Source: Cyrtodaria siliqua (taxonomy: Eukaryota; Mollusca; Bivalvia; Adapedonta; Hiatellidae). Taken from it: DNA of 64,000 nt. The stretch's first letter is position 1, and each line of letters starts with the position of its first letter. The stretch lies in contig JAWPHD010002630.1 in assembly GCA_037043455.1 (NCBI GenBank), forward strand, positions 184,226 through 248,225, read 5' to 3'. The position numbers were made by a program, and so were the translations under genes. Under the pieces are notes generated by a model. That model made no database searches, was not told where the DNA came from, and saw nothing but the letters and a program-made list of their open reading frames with translations. Shown here one piece after another: positions 35,626 to 48,294 of the stretch.

Positions 35626-36640
35626 AAAATAAAAATAAATAAATAAATAAAAATAAAAATAAATCATCAGCTCCAAAAAGTAGGTCAAGGTCATAGATGA
35701 AATCCATGCGTCCAAAAATAGGCACAACTATGTCAAAATAGAATGTTTTGTCTTACAACTATAAACAAGGTTTAAAGCAACTAGTGCATAGTTATAGTTC
35801 ATGAGAAAGTGATGTAAATGTAACTGCTCTTTGCTTGGATGGTAAAGGTCACATTCACATTTGCTTTTTGACAAGTTGTGATGAACTACCCAAGAAACAA
35901 CTATAAGCGAAGTTTGAAAGGTCTAATGCATAAAGTTTGTGAGAAAGTGACCTTAAAACGCAAATGTTGAAGATAATTTTTTTTAAGTTATCTGCCCCTT
36001 GCTTGGAGGGTCAAGGTCACATCCATATTTGCTTTGTCACGTTGCAATGTATCACTCAAACTCAAGATACAACTATATAAAGCAAAGTTTGAAAGGTGTA
36101 GTGCATGCAGTTTGTGAAAAAGTAACCTTACGCAACAGTTGAAGGTAAAAATTATAAGGTTATCAGCCCTTTGTTTGGAGGGTCAAGGTCACATCCACAT
36201 TTGCTTTGTCACGTTGCGATGTACCACCCAAGATACAACTATAACAAAGTTTGAAAGGTGTAGTGCATACAGTTTGCGAGAAAGTGACCTAAACGCAAAC
36301 GTTGAAGGTAAACATTATTAAGTTATCTGCCCCTTGCTTTGAGGGTGAAGGTCCCATCCACATTTGCTTTGTCACGTTGCAATGTACCATTCAAGGTACA
36401 ACTATAAGCAAAGTTTGAAAGGTCTAGTGCATACAGTTGTGAAAAAGTGACCTAAACGCAAAAGTTGAACGTAAAAATTATTAAGTTATCTGCCCTTTGC
36501 TTGGAGAGTCAAGATCACTTCCACATTTGCTTTGTCACGTTGCGATGTACCAACCAAGATAAAACTATAAGCAAAGTTTGAAAGGTCTAGTGCATACAGT
36601 TTGTGAGAAAATTACCTAAACGCAAAACTTGAATGTTGAC
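35626..36640. repeat. Tandem cores, about 160-180 bp, with TCAAGGTCAC
   Basis: Units run TTATCTGCCCTTTGCTTGGA, GGGTCAAGGTCACATCCACA, TTTGCTTTGTCACGTTGCGA, then AACTATAAGCAAAGTTTGAA and AGTGACCTAAACGCAAA. About six copies are present (starting near 35770, 35985, 36150, 36320, 36480), continuing those at 34960 and 35400. They are the same kind of core as in the element at 34008. Confidence 0.85.
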
Positions 36641-37250
36641 GGCTTCACCTTTGCCCGTGCATGTTGCAATGTAGGGGAAATTCGGTATAACTTGGACAGG
36701 TTTTCAGAAGCACGTCATGTTTATCGTTGTTCCGTCTGTCTCGGACCAACTGGCTATATAGTGCATAGGGGTAGTGGGGTAAAGAGATCTCTAATGTATC
36801 ATTTCCTGTCAAGTGGTAGACGTGTTTCGTGGCTTTTACCCCAGAAAAAGAACCAAAGACTATTCTGTTCCGAAAAGGGTAAACTCGGTCGGCCAACTTG
36901 GTCAGCCAACGGGCAAAGTCGGTTGGTTTCTTTTTTGTGCCAGTTATCTGCAATTTATATACTTACAGGTATGTTGTACTTACAGATCCTCTTCTGGTAG
37001 CAAGCTAAGTTTATCTTCTGGAAAGGGTTTACTTTGATGTTGATCGAATGTGTTACCCCACATTTGTCATAATATCTCTATTGCATAGGCCTATGTAGAT
37101 ATTATTCTATTATGTAAAATGTTGGCAATAAATGTTTAATGAAATCTTCTTTTTTTTTTTTTAATTGTTTGTTTAAATATAGGTCGTGTGCGGTCATTTC
37201 AAAAGTCTGTCTTTATGCATTATAACACTGACTAATCAGACATTTATTTG
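36641..37250. other. GC-richer stretch with overlapping open frames, function unknown
   Basis: From 36629 a frame of 123 codons runs on the plus strand and one of 102 codons on the minus strand (36645-36953). Neither has a domain I recognise. An AATAAA lies near 37126. It follows directly from the tandem cores, so it may be unique DNA captured by a repeat or a lineage-specific exon. I do not call a gene. Confidence 0.35.
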
Positions 37251-37734
37251 CGGATCCAGGATTTGAGGTTAGTGGGTTAGGGGCGCAACTTTTGACAAAA
37301 AAATAAATAAAAAATATATGATGTACCCGTTGGGTTTAAGGTCATAGTTGATATCAGGGTATATATGTCTGTCTGTAGGGTTATGCAGTGTCCCCTTTAA
37401 AGTAATAAATGTTTTATCTGAAGTTACATTTTAAGGATTTAAATTATAAGCACAAAAACTTATACAAAACAAGTATTTTTTTGGTTGTTTATTCTTTTCT
37501 TAACCATGGTGCATACATAAACCCTATTGATAAGTATATTCGATCTAGACTTTATATAAAATATGTATACTCAGTTTAATGCCTATTTTTTTTTTTAATT
37601 GTGTGTTTATTTGTATCTTTTTCTGAATTAAAGAATGCATCGATAATGTGCTTCAAACTACAAGGAAATACCTATGACCGAATTTACCCATCTCTCAAAT
37701 TCATAGACAGGGTAAAATTTAATAGACGTTTAGA
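37251..37734. other. Transposon-end motif and AT-rich DNA
   Basis: GCGGATCCAGGATTTGAGG at about 37251, then a G-rich block, resembles the terminus at 16083. The rest is featureless. Confidence 0.4.
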
Positions 37735-37965
37735 TGAATTGAATTGAATTGGGTTTTAAGGCGCACCAACACATAAAAGGTCCTCCATGTACTTCGAGAT
37801 AAAATATGGAGAATGGGCCTAGAACCTTCTCACCCTGAACTGCAGAGTTGCTGCAAATTCTATTGTAGACACTCCAATTATGCTGGAGCCACGTTTATTG
37901 TTTTGCTGCCACTGCTCTTAGTGATGTGAGCGAGATGGCACCTGAAACAATGCAGGGGTCATGAT
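37735..37965 (-). mobile_element. SINE-like element with (TTCAA)n tail
   Basis: The left edge GAATTGAATTGGGTTTTAAG and GGCGCACCAACACATAAAAG resemble the 3' tails at 57690 and 59948 (minus orientation). The body TGGAGAATGGGCCTAGAACC differs from those copies, so this is a second family sharing the tail. The tRNA head was not found. Confidence 0.55.
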
Positions 37966-38337
37966 GAAGACCGTTTAGATGAATCAACTGAAAACTGGCT
38001 GGTATTTGTATTTGAGACCCTAACATCAGACAATGTATGCAAAGTCAGATCACCATTATAGCATTTTGCATAATGAATTATGGAAAGAAAAAAAAATATG
38101 ATCACAAGATGATGGTAACTACTCAGCTTACAGTTAAATGGTCATTATCGGTCATTATCGCAACAATTTTCGTAGATTCGTATCGCGATTTGACAAACAA
38201 TATAATTGCATATTAATCTATAGTTATACTTTCAATCAGTTTGGGATTTACCTTGTAATGACTACCATACTGATTTTAATCATCGGGTATATATACAAAA
38301 TTATTTCCAAGGAAAAAAATGGTTCAAGGACATTATA

Positions 38338-40518
38338 CGAGAGGTGTTCGACTTATAATTAAACACTTGTTTAAGATGTTATTTCCCAGCAGAAGTGATT
38401 ATCATAAAAAATGCGTGATTTAATGATGAGAGACTGTCATTTAGCATTTAAAAACAATCTCCAATTTCACGCGGTTCGTTTTAAATTACATTTTGAATCA
38501 GGTGTACACTATTTTCCAATTTTAAACCTATATGTTTCTGTTGCTGTGGAGTTTTACATTAAAACCAAATAATTCCACTAAATGCATATCATAATTGTTT
38601 AAAACTGTGTTTATAATTTAAATATGATCGTATGGTTTCTTTTAAGACAAAAATGTAGATGTTGAATTAAAAGCTTGACTTTATACCGCAATACCCATTT
38701 CATTCGGGATACCGATCCATCAGTACCTACCCTTTCTATTCGTGATACCGATTCATCAGTATATACACGTGCTCCATAGAAACGTGTCAAAAATGTCATT
38801 CGAATATGTGCCCGGAAATAACAAATTCAATAACGCATGCGCACTGATTTCTGTTTACTTCCGCATTCTTCAAAGTAGAAAATTCTTTCAAACAAGTGAT
38901 TTTGAGCTTGTTTTTTGTGATTTTTTCGGGGAATTTTTCATTGACAATGTATCGAGTGAAGGTAGTGACATTGATGTCTGAAATACCTCCGATTTTAGTT
39001 CTGAAGACTTCGAAAATGAAAGTTTTGCCGACGAGAACATACTGAAATTATGTACGGGGAAGACCTGCTGTTGGTCGCGACCGGGAGTCCGCAACTTCAG
39101 GATTTTTTTGCCTCGGATTCGGACTCGGACTCATATTTCGAAGGGTTTCATGCCGACTGGATTACGGACAACTTTACTCCAAGAAATCCTGACCCATTTA
39201 CTGGAGTTGAGGGTGCTACAGTACAGCATCCACAGGAATACCAGCCCCATAATTGTTTTGATTTTATTTGGGGTGATGAGCTGTGAAAACACATGGTTAC
39301 AGAAACCAACCGGTATGCAGACCGGGAACGAACATGGAATCCGCTCCTCCCTTTGCACCAAAAAAGTTGTAACTTTTGAACTACTCAATGGATTTTGATG
39401 ATTTTTGGTGTGTGATGAAGTGCTTAAAATTAAAATCTGCAATATATACACTGGATTATTGGAGAAAAAATGGATATTTACCACAGAAACCATACCTTGA
39501 AGTCCAGGTATGACTTTTTTATGTCCCGATTCGCACGCTTCCCCAAAGTTTAAAATTAAAAGGAAACTTTTTTTACATGATTTCTGCCTTTTTATTTATA
39601 TCAATGTGTAGGTATTTCAAATATCTACACAATGATATATAGTTTTGTTATGTTTACGTTAATACTTACTTGGTAAATTACTAACATGTAACTATACCGA
39701 TTTGAATTTGTTGCTGTAGCATAATTCTGAAAATGTTCAGATATTCAGGAGATATTATCTGATAGGGTTCCAGAATGAAATGGGATAAGAAATTGACAGA
39801 TAATAGCTAGGACAGTTTGCTGGTAGGTTACTGATAATTTTATAAATTAACCAAAATAACTATTTTAATCACATTTTGTGATATAAAAAAATTAACAGTT
39901 ATTGTTGATGTAAATCATATATCTTATAAAGATATCTTTGGTAAAAACATAATATTTTTATCATTATTTGCAAATGTGTGTGTTTTTCCCCTAAATTTTT
40001 AAGTTATATATTTTTTCTATCTTTTCATTTAAGAAACTTATGAAACTTGCTTTTTTTTATAGCGGAGGAAATCACAAAAATGCCTGCAATTGATGTTTCG
40101 AACTAGAAGCTTTCGTAAATTTAATCATTTTCATAGTTGAATTTCATGTTAATTTTTGCTGAAATCTTGAAAATCGTCAAATTTCAAAAAAATGCATATT
40201 ACACTTTTTTAACGTTCAGACATGGACATATCAGAATACTATAACCTTAACCGACATTTTAAAAGCATTTGTCTTAAAATTTGTATCGCAGTTATTTTCA
40301 TAATTGAAGATTTTGCTTCAAACTGTCATTCTCTACCCTTTTTCAAAAATACGGATGCAGCAACATTTAAAGGAAGCACATAATAGTGCATGTCATAATG
40401 TTTCATATCGAAGGAATCATTAGACTTGACATTTAAATCAACATATTCCGGGAGAATTTCAAGATAGTTGATTCAGTTACACAATGAAAGTGTTCAATTA
40501 TAAGTTGAACACCTCTCG
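38338..40518. mobile_element. TIR-bounded element holding a piggyBac relic
   Basis: CGAGAGGTGTTCGACTTATA at 38338 is matched by the inverted TATAAGTTGAACACCTCTCG ending at 40518, about 30 bp in all, with TA outside both ends. A TA target and this end sequence look Tc1/mariner-like, while the only coding remnant inside is piggyBac-like. Either the relic was captured or one element inserted in another. No TTAA lies directly at the boundaries. The right half (39560-40490) is AT-rich and non-coding. Confidence 0.65.
39002..39545 (+). pseudogene. Decayed piggyBac-type transposase, N-terminal part
   Basis: An acidic Asp/Ser/Glu/Phe-rich leader is followed from 39150 by DWITDNFTPRNPDPFTG, EYQPHNCFDFIWGDEL, a stop at 39284-39286, then VTETNRYADRE in the same frame. 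The order of an acidic leader, FTG, 'D-F' and ETNRYA matches the start of the piggyBac (PGBD4-like) transposase domain. Further on, YTLDYWRKNGYLPQKPY (about 39446-39496) appears in a shifted frame and MSRF about 40 bases later, as expected for the next part of the domain. Stops and frameshifts make it non-functional. The catalytic Asp region is absent. Confidence 0.7.
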
Positions 40519-41764
40519 TACAAGGAAGTAGAAAATAAAATGTCATATAGTGGAAGGATTGTTCCCCTTTGACTACGTCGTACTCAAATAGGGGACTGGA
40601 GAGTCAGTTTAATTATGTTTAATTATTTTAACATAGTTTATTTATGAACACTAGTGCCTACACATTGTCCCAAAAAAGCAAAAAAATGAAAATGCCAAAA
40701 ATGCAATAAAAACTGAGTGGGGTAGAGGGTGGAGGGTATGGTCAGCTCATACCAATTTTTACTCGTGGTCTTTTCAGAAAACAAAAGTCGAACTGTTTTC
40801 GCTCGCGGTCTTTCGGAACCAAACCCACCATGATTCTGCAAAATTTCGAAAGATTTTCAAAAAGCAAGTATTCTTATTAATATCTGTCATTTTGTTCTGT
40901 TCCGATGTTTTTGTTGCGAAATCGCAGATTAAAAAAGCTTGAAATCGCAGGTTAAAAACATACTGTTTCGCAGCTGCTTGAAATACCATCAGAATGCAGG
41001 ATTTACCTCCTTTCTAAAAAAAAATCCGAGGGAGCATGTACCCGGACCCCCCTAGACCTTGTGCCTACACACTGATTTAGGCACAGTTACGCCCCTGAAC
41101 ACCTTGTCTATTAATGGCAAATCCTTATTAAAAAGTTCCTCTTTTCACGCTCCATGGGATGTTTAACTCCAAAACCTATTTTTTCATTTGTATCACATTT
41201 GTTAGACCTGAATAAAGCAGAAGATTTGACCATGCGACACATGTATGTCTTAACCTACACATTGTGTGCGGTAGCAGTCATAAAGTTAAGCTATTTTTTT
41301 TTTTATTTAAATTTTTCTATTTTTAGTAATGGCAATCATATCTAAATAGAACTGATTTTCCAGGTTGAAGGTCGAATACCGTGACCTGTGCAAACCCTGA
41401 CAAACAACTTTCGTCTCAATAGCCAAAGCAGTTCAGGAGCTATGAACAAGGCATAAAAATTGCATCACTTTGACTAGTGACCTTGACCTTGGAAATAAAA
41501 CACTGAGTTATAATGATACTCAACAAACAAACCTTTGTATTACATTTTGTGGGGAATTTTGTTTTAAAATAATAGACACTTGACAACAGAATTTGGCCAG
41601 CTAGAAATCAATGAATATTAATGTTTTTATTACAGACAATGCAATGAAAATGTAGGATGTTATGTCGCACTGCAGTAAAAATATAGAAAATTATAATATC
41701 TGAGAGAATACTGTCGCCAGTTTCCATCTCAAGTTTATGAGACAAGTTTACAAAACCAAGATCG
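40519..41764. other. Non-coding stretch with element-end motifs
   Basis: GGCACAGTTACGCCCCTGAA at about 41073 looks like the end of another dispersed DNA element. GTGACCTTGACCTTGG near 41486 is the same word as at 22540. Otherwise AT-rich with no gene. Confidence 0.45.
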
Positions 41765-41990
41765 CAAGGTAGTTGTTAACCTTCTCGCCTCTCACTGCTG
41801 CGGGATCGAATCTCATTAAGAGTTCAACTTGTGAGCTAGAAAGTGTCAATTCTTACGGATGGCGGGAAGCTTAGTATACAGTTCTGGTTTTACCATTGGA
41901 TTAATTATATGGTCTGCCTCCACCACAAAAAATCGACTATCATACATAGCCTAAAACGAGCTGAAAATGACCTTAACACCAAACGAACAA
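41765..41990 (+). mobile_element. tRNA-derived SINE, 2956 family, plus strand
   Basis: CAAGGTAGTTGTTAACCTTC (A-box region), CTGCTGCGGGATCGAATCTC (B-box region), TCTTACGGATGGCGGGA and GCCTCCACCACAAAAAATCG follow the same order as the minus-strand copies at 2956 and 63600. Confidence 0.75.
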
Positions 41991-42107
41991 ACACGGCTAT
42001 TATAATACCATGCATGACATGGTGTTCTATTTAATTATCACTATGATTACATGGCATTCTTCAATACAAGTTCATTTTGCCCCTTTTTGCTTTCGACTTA
42101 CAACATA

Positions 42108-42345
42108 CACCTTTGGAAGTGGGAGCCACCATACAACTTACAACTTTTGAAGTGGGAGCCACCATACAACTTACAACTTTTGAAGTGGGAGCCACCATAC
42201 AACTTACAACTTTTGAAGTGGGAGCCACCATACAACTTACAACTTTTGAAGTGGGAGCCACCATACAACTTAAAACTTTTGAAGTGGGAGCCACCATACA
42301 TAACTTACAACTGTTGAAGTGGGAGCCACAATTCTGCCATTTGTC
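42108..42345. repeat. 33-bp minisatellite, seven copies
   Basis: The unit is ACTTTTGAAGTGGGAGCCAC plus CATACAACTTACA. Copies are nearly identical; GGGAGCC recurs every 33 bp from 42121. The period is a multiple of 3, so several frames stay open on both strands; none is believed. Confidence 0.95.
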
Positions 42346-42482
42346 ACTAGGCTGATATACAATAAGTGCCAAGATTTTTCCTTTATAATATTGAGACATT
42401 TAGTTAGTCATCCATTTATTTTGGCAAAAAGTGCCATCATAGAAGGTGTTATTCCTATATCATATAATTATAATCCTTTGTA

Positions 42483-44307
42483 TTTTCACTGGTTACTGTA
42501 AACTGGTCACTGGTTATTGTACAACAGTCACTGATTATTGTACACCTGTCACTGGTTATTGTACACCAGTCACTGGTTATTGTACACCTGTCTCTGGTTA
42601 TTGTACACATGCCACTGTTTATTGTACACATGCCACTGTTTATTGTACACCTGTCACTGGTTATTGTACACCTGTCACTGGTTATTGTACAACAGTCACT
42701 GGTTATTGTAAACCAGTCACTGGTTATTGTACAACAGTCATTGGTTATTGTACACCTGTCACTGGTTATTGTACACCTGTCAATGGTTATTTTACACATG
42801 TCACTGGTTATTGTACAACAGTCACTGGTTATTGTACACTGGTCACTGGTTATTTGTATAACAGTCACTGGTTATTGTAAACTGGTCACTGGTTATTGTA
42901 CAACAGTCACTGGTTACTGTACACCTGTCACTGGTTATTGTACACCCATCACTGGTTATTGTACACCTGTCACTGGTTATTGTACACCTGCTGTCACTGG
43001 TTATTGTACACCTGCTGTCACTGGTTATTGTACTGTCACTGGTTATTGTACAACTGTCACTGGTTATTGTACACCTGTCACTGGTTATTTGTACACCAGT
43101 CACTGGTTATTGTACAACAGTCACTGGTTATTGTATACCTGTCACTGGTTATTGTACACCAGTCACTGGTTATTGTACACATGTCACTGGTTTTTGTACA
43201 CCTGTCACTGGTTATTGTACACACTGGTCACTGGCGTTTAAGTGTACATTGGTCACCAGTTATTGTACACCTGTCACTGGTTATTGTAAATCCATCACTG
43301 GTTATTGTACACCTGCTGTCACTGGTTATTGTACACCTGTCACTGGTTATTGTACACCAGTCACTGGTTATTGTACACCAGTCACTGGTTATTGTACACC
43401 TGCTGTCACTGGTTATTGTACTGTCACTGGTTATTGTACACCTGTCACTGGTTATTGTACACCTGTCACTGGTTATTTGTACACCAGTCACTGGTTATTG
43501 TATACCGGTCACTGGTTATTGTACAACAGTCACTGGTTATTGTATACCTGTCACTGGTTATTGTACACCAGTCACTGGTTATTGTACACATGTCACTGGT
43601 TTTTGTACACCTGTCACTGGTTATTGTACACACTGGTCACTGGCGTTTAAGTGTACATTGGTCACCAGTTATTGTACACCTGTCACTGGTTATTGTAAAT
43701 CCATCACTGGTTATTGTACACCTGCTGTCACTGGTTATTGTACACCTGTCACTGGTTATTGTACACCAGTCACTGGTTATTGTACACCAGTCACTGGTTA
43801 TTGTACACCTGTCACTGGTTATTGTACACCAGTCACTGGTTATTGTACACATGTCACTGGTTTTTGTACACCTGTCACTGGTTATTGTACACACTGGTCA
43901 CTGGCATTTAAGTGTACATTGGTCACTTGTTATTGTACACCTGTCACTGGTTATTGTAAATCCATCATTGGTTATTGTACACCTGCTGTCACTGGTTATT
44001 GTACACCTGTCACTGGTTTCTGTACACCTGTCACTGGTTATTGTACACCTGTCACTGGTTATTTGTACAACAGTCACTGGTTATTGTAAACCGATCACTG
44101 GTTATTGTACAACAGTCACTGGTTATTGTACACCTGTCACTGGTTATTGTACACCAGTCACTGGTTATTGTACACCCATCACTGGTTATTGTACACCTGT
44201 CACTGGTTATTGTATACCTGCCACTGGTTATTGTACACTGGTCACTGGTTATTGTACACAGGTCACTGGTTATTGTACACCAGTCACTGGTTATTGTACA
44301 CCAGTAT
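42483..44307. repeat. 21-bp minisatellite, about 87 copies
   Basis: The unit is CACTGGTTATTGTACACCTG plus T, with variants CAACAG, CACCAG, AAACC and CTGCTG. All three forward frames and one reverse frame are largely open because 21 is a multiple of 3. A distinctive block (TGGCGTTTAAGTGTACATTG, then TAAATCCATC) recurs near 43232, 43642 and 43902, showing duplication of segments of about 410 and 260 bp. One frame runs 84 codons past the array to 44555 without a recognisable domain, so no gene is called. Confidence 0.95.
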
Positions 44308-44687
44308 ATAATAAAATACTTTCTCAAAATAAAACAAGCAAGGTTTTACGCAAGCGTAAAATAGCTGCCGAGAGACAAGAAGTTAACATAATAATATATC
44401 AAGTCACGGGTGTTAAAACAATATTGAAAAAAATAAATGTTGTCACGGACGACCGTTTTTTCTTACATTCTTCCCGATTTTTACCATCAGTTCTTCCTAC
44501 CAAGCATTTTAAATCAATATGGGCGACCTCGCTTCTTTCTGTTCAAAAACCTTGACATGCCTTACATATTGATTACAATTACCTTGTAATACGACGTGCT
44601 AGAAGTACAAATCACCACAGAAATACAATTGTTCACAGGTGCGTTAGAGTGTACATTACAACACATATAAACTGTTCACTGTTACCA
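44308..44687. other. Non-coding stretch
   Basis: The only open frame is the tail of the array frame. No domain. Confidence 0.45.
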
Positions 44688-45355
44688 TAAGATTGCGTTA
44701 TCAAAGTGAAAAATGTAAAGGAATAATATAAACCAATGAAAATAAAAAAAATAGAAAAAAGGAAATCAGCAGGCTTGAACCCTACCTTCGTGGGCACTAA
44801 CACGACGCCTCGACCAACCGCACCATTCAGACTTCTGAATATTCCGTCGCTAATATATATATAATAGTAATGATTACATGCCAATCGTGAACGCTCAGCC
44901 AATCCCGTCATTCTTCAGGATACCGCAAAGCTGTGTACGAGATGTTGCAATTGGATCAGTAGACTGGTTTACGAAAATGTCATTTAAAACCTTTCAACAT
45001 TACAAAATATGTGCATAAGATTGCGTTATCAAAGTGAAAAATGTAAAGGAATAATATAAACCAATGCAAAAAAAACAAAGGGAAATCAGCAGGCTTGAAC
45101 CCTACCTTCGTGGGCACTTAGACACGACGCCTCGACCAACCGCACCATTCAGACTTCTGAATGTTTAGTCGCTAATCTAATAGTAATGATTACATGCCAA
45201 TCGTGAACGCTCGGCCAATCCCGTCATTCTTCGGGATCCTGCAAAGCAGTGTGCGAGATGTTGCGAATGGATTACATGCTACATTCAGTAGACTGGTTTA
45301 CGAAAATGTCATTTCAGCAAGTGAAATGGTAACCTTTCAACATTACAAAATATGT
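44688..45355 (-). mobile_element. Tandemly duplicated SINE-containing segment, about 325 bp
   Basis: A segment beginning AAGATTGCGTTATCAAAGTG occurs at 44690 and again at 45017, ending CATTACAAAATATGTG both times. Each copy contains a tRNA-like head on the minus strand (44764-44825, 45083-45148): GGTGCGGTTGGTCGAGGCGT as A box and GTAGGGTTCAAGCCTGC as B box, in the style of a long-variable-arm tRNA. The second copy has an extra insertion near 45278-45288 and 45316-45330. Frames at 44633 (minus) and 45194 (plus) are not supported. Confidence 0.75.
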
Positions 45356-45840
45356 GTTTATACCATTCAAGTTTTTCAGACGAGTTCTCTAGGAATTCAA
45401 GTTGTAAAGCATGTTCAATCGCTGGAAAACTCAAAGAAACTATTCATTACTACCTTACCATGTGCAATTACTAAAGTCATATAAGAGTCTGCTGCCATCG
45501 GCAGCAGAAGTACATGTTCATATAGCTATATCAAATCTTCCATTGGGCCCTCTAAAATGCACTTAAGTCCTCTGATCTTGAATCCATTTAAATTAAAAAT
45601 GATGTAAGTGGAGAAAATGTCCTCTTTGAGAATTGCCAGCTGTCCAGTTTATAGGCGCAGAAAAAAAAACTTATTGGTAGGCTGCTTAATAAAATATGCC
45701 ATTAGCAAACAGACCGTAATACTGTGAGGAATAGATACTGGAAATAAATGGCCATTTTCTGTATGCCTTCATCCCATCTATTCATACAAACGATCTCATT
45801 AATATCCTTAACATATTGATCACAGAGCAGCTCTGAATTT
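45356..45840. other. AT-rich non-coding stretch
   Basis: Nothing supported. Confidence 0.45.
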
Positions 45841-45998
45841 CAGGGGTGGATTCAAAGTGTTGGGTGGGGGATTGTGGGAGTGCCAGAGAATTCATGGAAA
45901 AAAGCTTTTTTTGGTTGTCAATGTGTTTTAAAAGGTTGCGTCTCTGCCCTCCTACCCCCAACCTCCCACCGTAATCTAGAATCCTGTATCTGCCCCTG
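45841..45998. mobile_element. 158-bp MITE with CAGGGGTGGAT ends
   Basis: The left end CAGGGGTGGATTCA and right end ATCCTGTATCTGCCCCTG are imperfect inverted repeats. AATTT lies directly outside on both sides. The end sequence is of the same type as 16083. The superfamily is uncertain. Confidence 0.6.
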
Positions 45999-46100
45999 AA
46001 TTTGATATAAATATCTGTTTGAATTCATATGTAGATGATTTTTTAAAGCTTAGCAATGAAATAGCAGAGTTTGGGGTGAAACAAGCAAATTCGATAAATT

Positions 46101-47573
46101 GATATCCCCCGCCGAATGATGTATTATCCTCGAGTGGAAGAAATGTGTTCGGATTTTTTTTTTTTAGTATAAATCATGACCTTGAACCTTCATAACTTCG
46201 AATATCTACTAGATATAGGTATTTTTGAAGTTCACATCACCATAGTTACATATCGATTTGAAAAAAGATGTACTGTTTTAAGGCATCAACTTTTATAGTG
46301 GCACAAAAGAGCTAGACTGGGTGTAATATTAGCAGGTACAGTCCATATAATATAGTAATAAATGTAATATACAAGAAATGAAGAATTGTATATCAATGAT
46401 TACTTTTTAATTAACTGGCAATGTGATATTTATCATACTGATTACTTCATCTCATTACTTATAATGGCTACTATCAGATGATCTTGTTATTTCAGGGGGA
46501 GGGATTGCACTTGGCTAAAGTTTGGCTAGCTTTAAAACAAATCAAACTTTCGTTAATATAAACACTCAAACCAAGTTTGACATGTGACCAAGGGACGGAG
46601 CCAAATTTGACTCCAGTGTCACCATTCAAACAAACTTGGTAGAGGACCATAAGCTGAGTGTAAATACAAAATATTAAACCTTTGACTCTTGTAGTTTCAC
46701 AGAAGAAGATTTTTAAAGTGTTTCCCTATATATAAGTCTATGTAAAACTGTGACCCTTGGGGTGGAGCCAAATTAGACCCCGGGGTCACCATTTGAACAA
46801 ACTTGGTAGAGGATCCATAAGCTGATAATAAATAAGAAATATTATATTTATCTCTTGTAGTTTCTGAGAAGATTTTTGAAGTTCTTCCCGATGACACTGT
46901 GTAAAACTGATACAACAAGGGCCCCTAAGCTCCCAATTAAAGAAAATTTGAACCCATGAAGCAAGGTTTCTTATGAGAAAAATAAAAAATAAAAAAAAAA
47001 TAGTAAAAAAAAAATATAATAATAATAATAACAAAATAAATGAATAATAATAATAATAATTAGAAAAATTTAACCCATCAACCAAGGTTTCTTATGAAAA
47101 TAAAAATAAAATAATTAAAAAAAAAATTAAAAAAAATTAAAAAAATATGTCTCAAGTGAGATTTGAACCCACGACATGAATAATTCAAGGGGACATTATT
47201 AATTTAAGGGCAATAACTTGGGCGTTACTAGGTCGATTCCAAATAAAATTGCCGCATCACATCCCACTATTGGGATAAACATTATAATCAAGTTTAATGA
47301 AAATCAAACAAGCAGTTATCAAGATTATGGCTGTGGATGGACAGAATTAAGTAATTTTTATCAATTAAAGGGCAATAACTCCGGCGTTACTGGGGCGATT
47401 TTGGAAAAAAATAACCGCGTCTCATCCCACTATCAGGATAAACATTATTACCAAGTGTAATGAAAATCCAACCTGCAGTTATGAAGATATGGCTTCGGGC
47501 TGACGGAAGGACAGACGGACGCCGCCAAATTAATATCCCTCCGCCAAACCCTCCGCCTTTGGCGGGGGATAAT
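46101..47573. mobile_element. 1.5-kb DNA element with GGCGGGGGATA ends
   Basis: Left GATATCCCCCGCCGAA is inverted at the right as GGCGGGGGATAATA (to 47573), where CCTCCGCC-TTT-GGCGGGGG can also form a terminal hairpin. Inside are two diverged cores of about 170 bp (AAACTTGGTAGAGGA...TTTGAC...TTTTTGAAG near 46633 and 46799) and two of GGGCAATAACT type (47209, 47368), then an ACGG-rich block (47502-47522). Layout again resembles pearl/Helentron-like elements. No transposase. Confidence 0.6.
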
Positions 47574-47689
47574 AAAAGTAATATTCCATAGAGTAGGATA
47601 AAGATCTGCGTTTACAAACTGAATTAATTTTTAAATGTCAAAACAATATTTATTTTAGAACATAAGTTACAGTTAGTAACATCAGCGTG

Positions 47690-47935
47690 GAAATAAAAAC
47701 TGTGTTGACCCTCTAAGAAATAAGAATCAACAAATTTGTGTTGACCCTGTTTTATATATAAGAAATTACAACTTAAGTTTATATCTTCTATAAGAAATAA
47801 GAACTTTGTGTTTACCTTCTAAGAAATAAAAACTTTGTGTTTAAATTACCTTCTATTAGAAATAAGAAACTCGTGATTATGTTCAAAGAAAAAATAAGAA
47901 ACTCGTGTTGGCCTTAAAAGAAATAAGAAACATGA
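47690..47935. repeat. Degenerate tandem repeat of TAAGAAATAAGAA units
   Basis: AAGAAATAAGAA followed by CTTTGTGTTGACC-type sequence repeats about six times with variable spacing. Confidence 0.75.
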
Positions 47936-48294
47936 AATTGTACATAACTGTGTGCTTTAACGACATTTTAGATAGCAGAAAAACAGAAGCCACAGCAAGT
48001 TTAATCCAGATCCTCTTTCAGGTCAATAAAAACTCTATAAAACAACAAGAAGCAAGAAATAATACAAAAAAAAGTTGTCTTTTTCCTCTTATTTCTGTGT
48101 TACAAATTTGTTGGAACAAACACATTTTATGAATTTAATTAACTATTTCTTTTGAAACATTGGGATTATTTTCTGAGGGAGGTGTAAGTGTGATGTTTTA
48201 TATGATTAAATGCATCAGGTTTTATGATGTTTTCTAAAATAAATGCTCAATAGATAAATTATTTTTTCTCTAATTCACAGGGCATTATACGAAT

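Noticed and set aside
42896..44555. Frames of about 400 residues in the 21-bp satellite
   Set aside because: All forward frames are open at once, which is what a stop-free 21-bp unit predicts.
44764..45148. Functional tRNA genes on the minus strand
   Set aside because: A and B boxes are present, but no acceptor stem closes, and both copies lie in a duplicated SINE segment.
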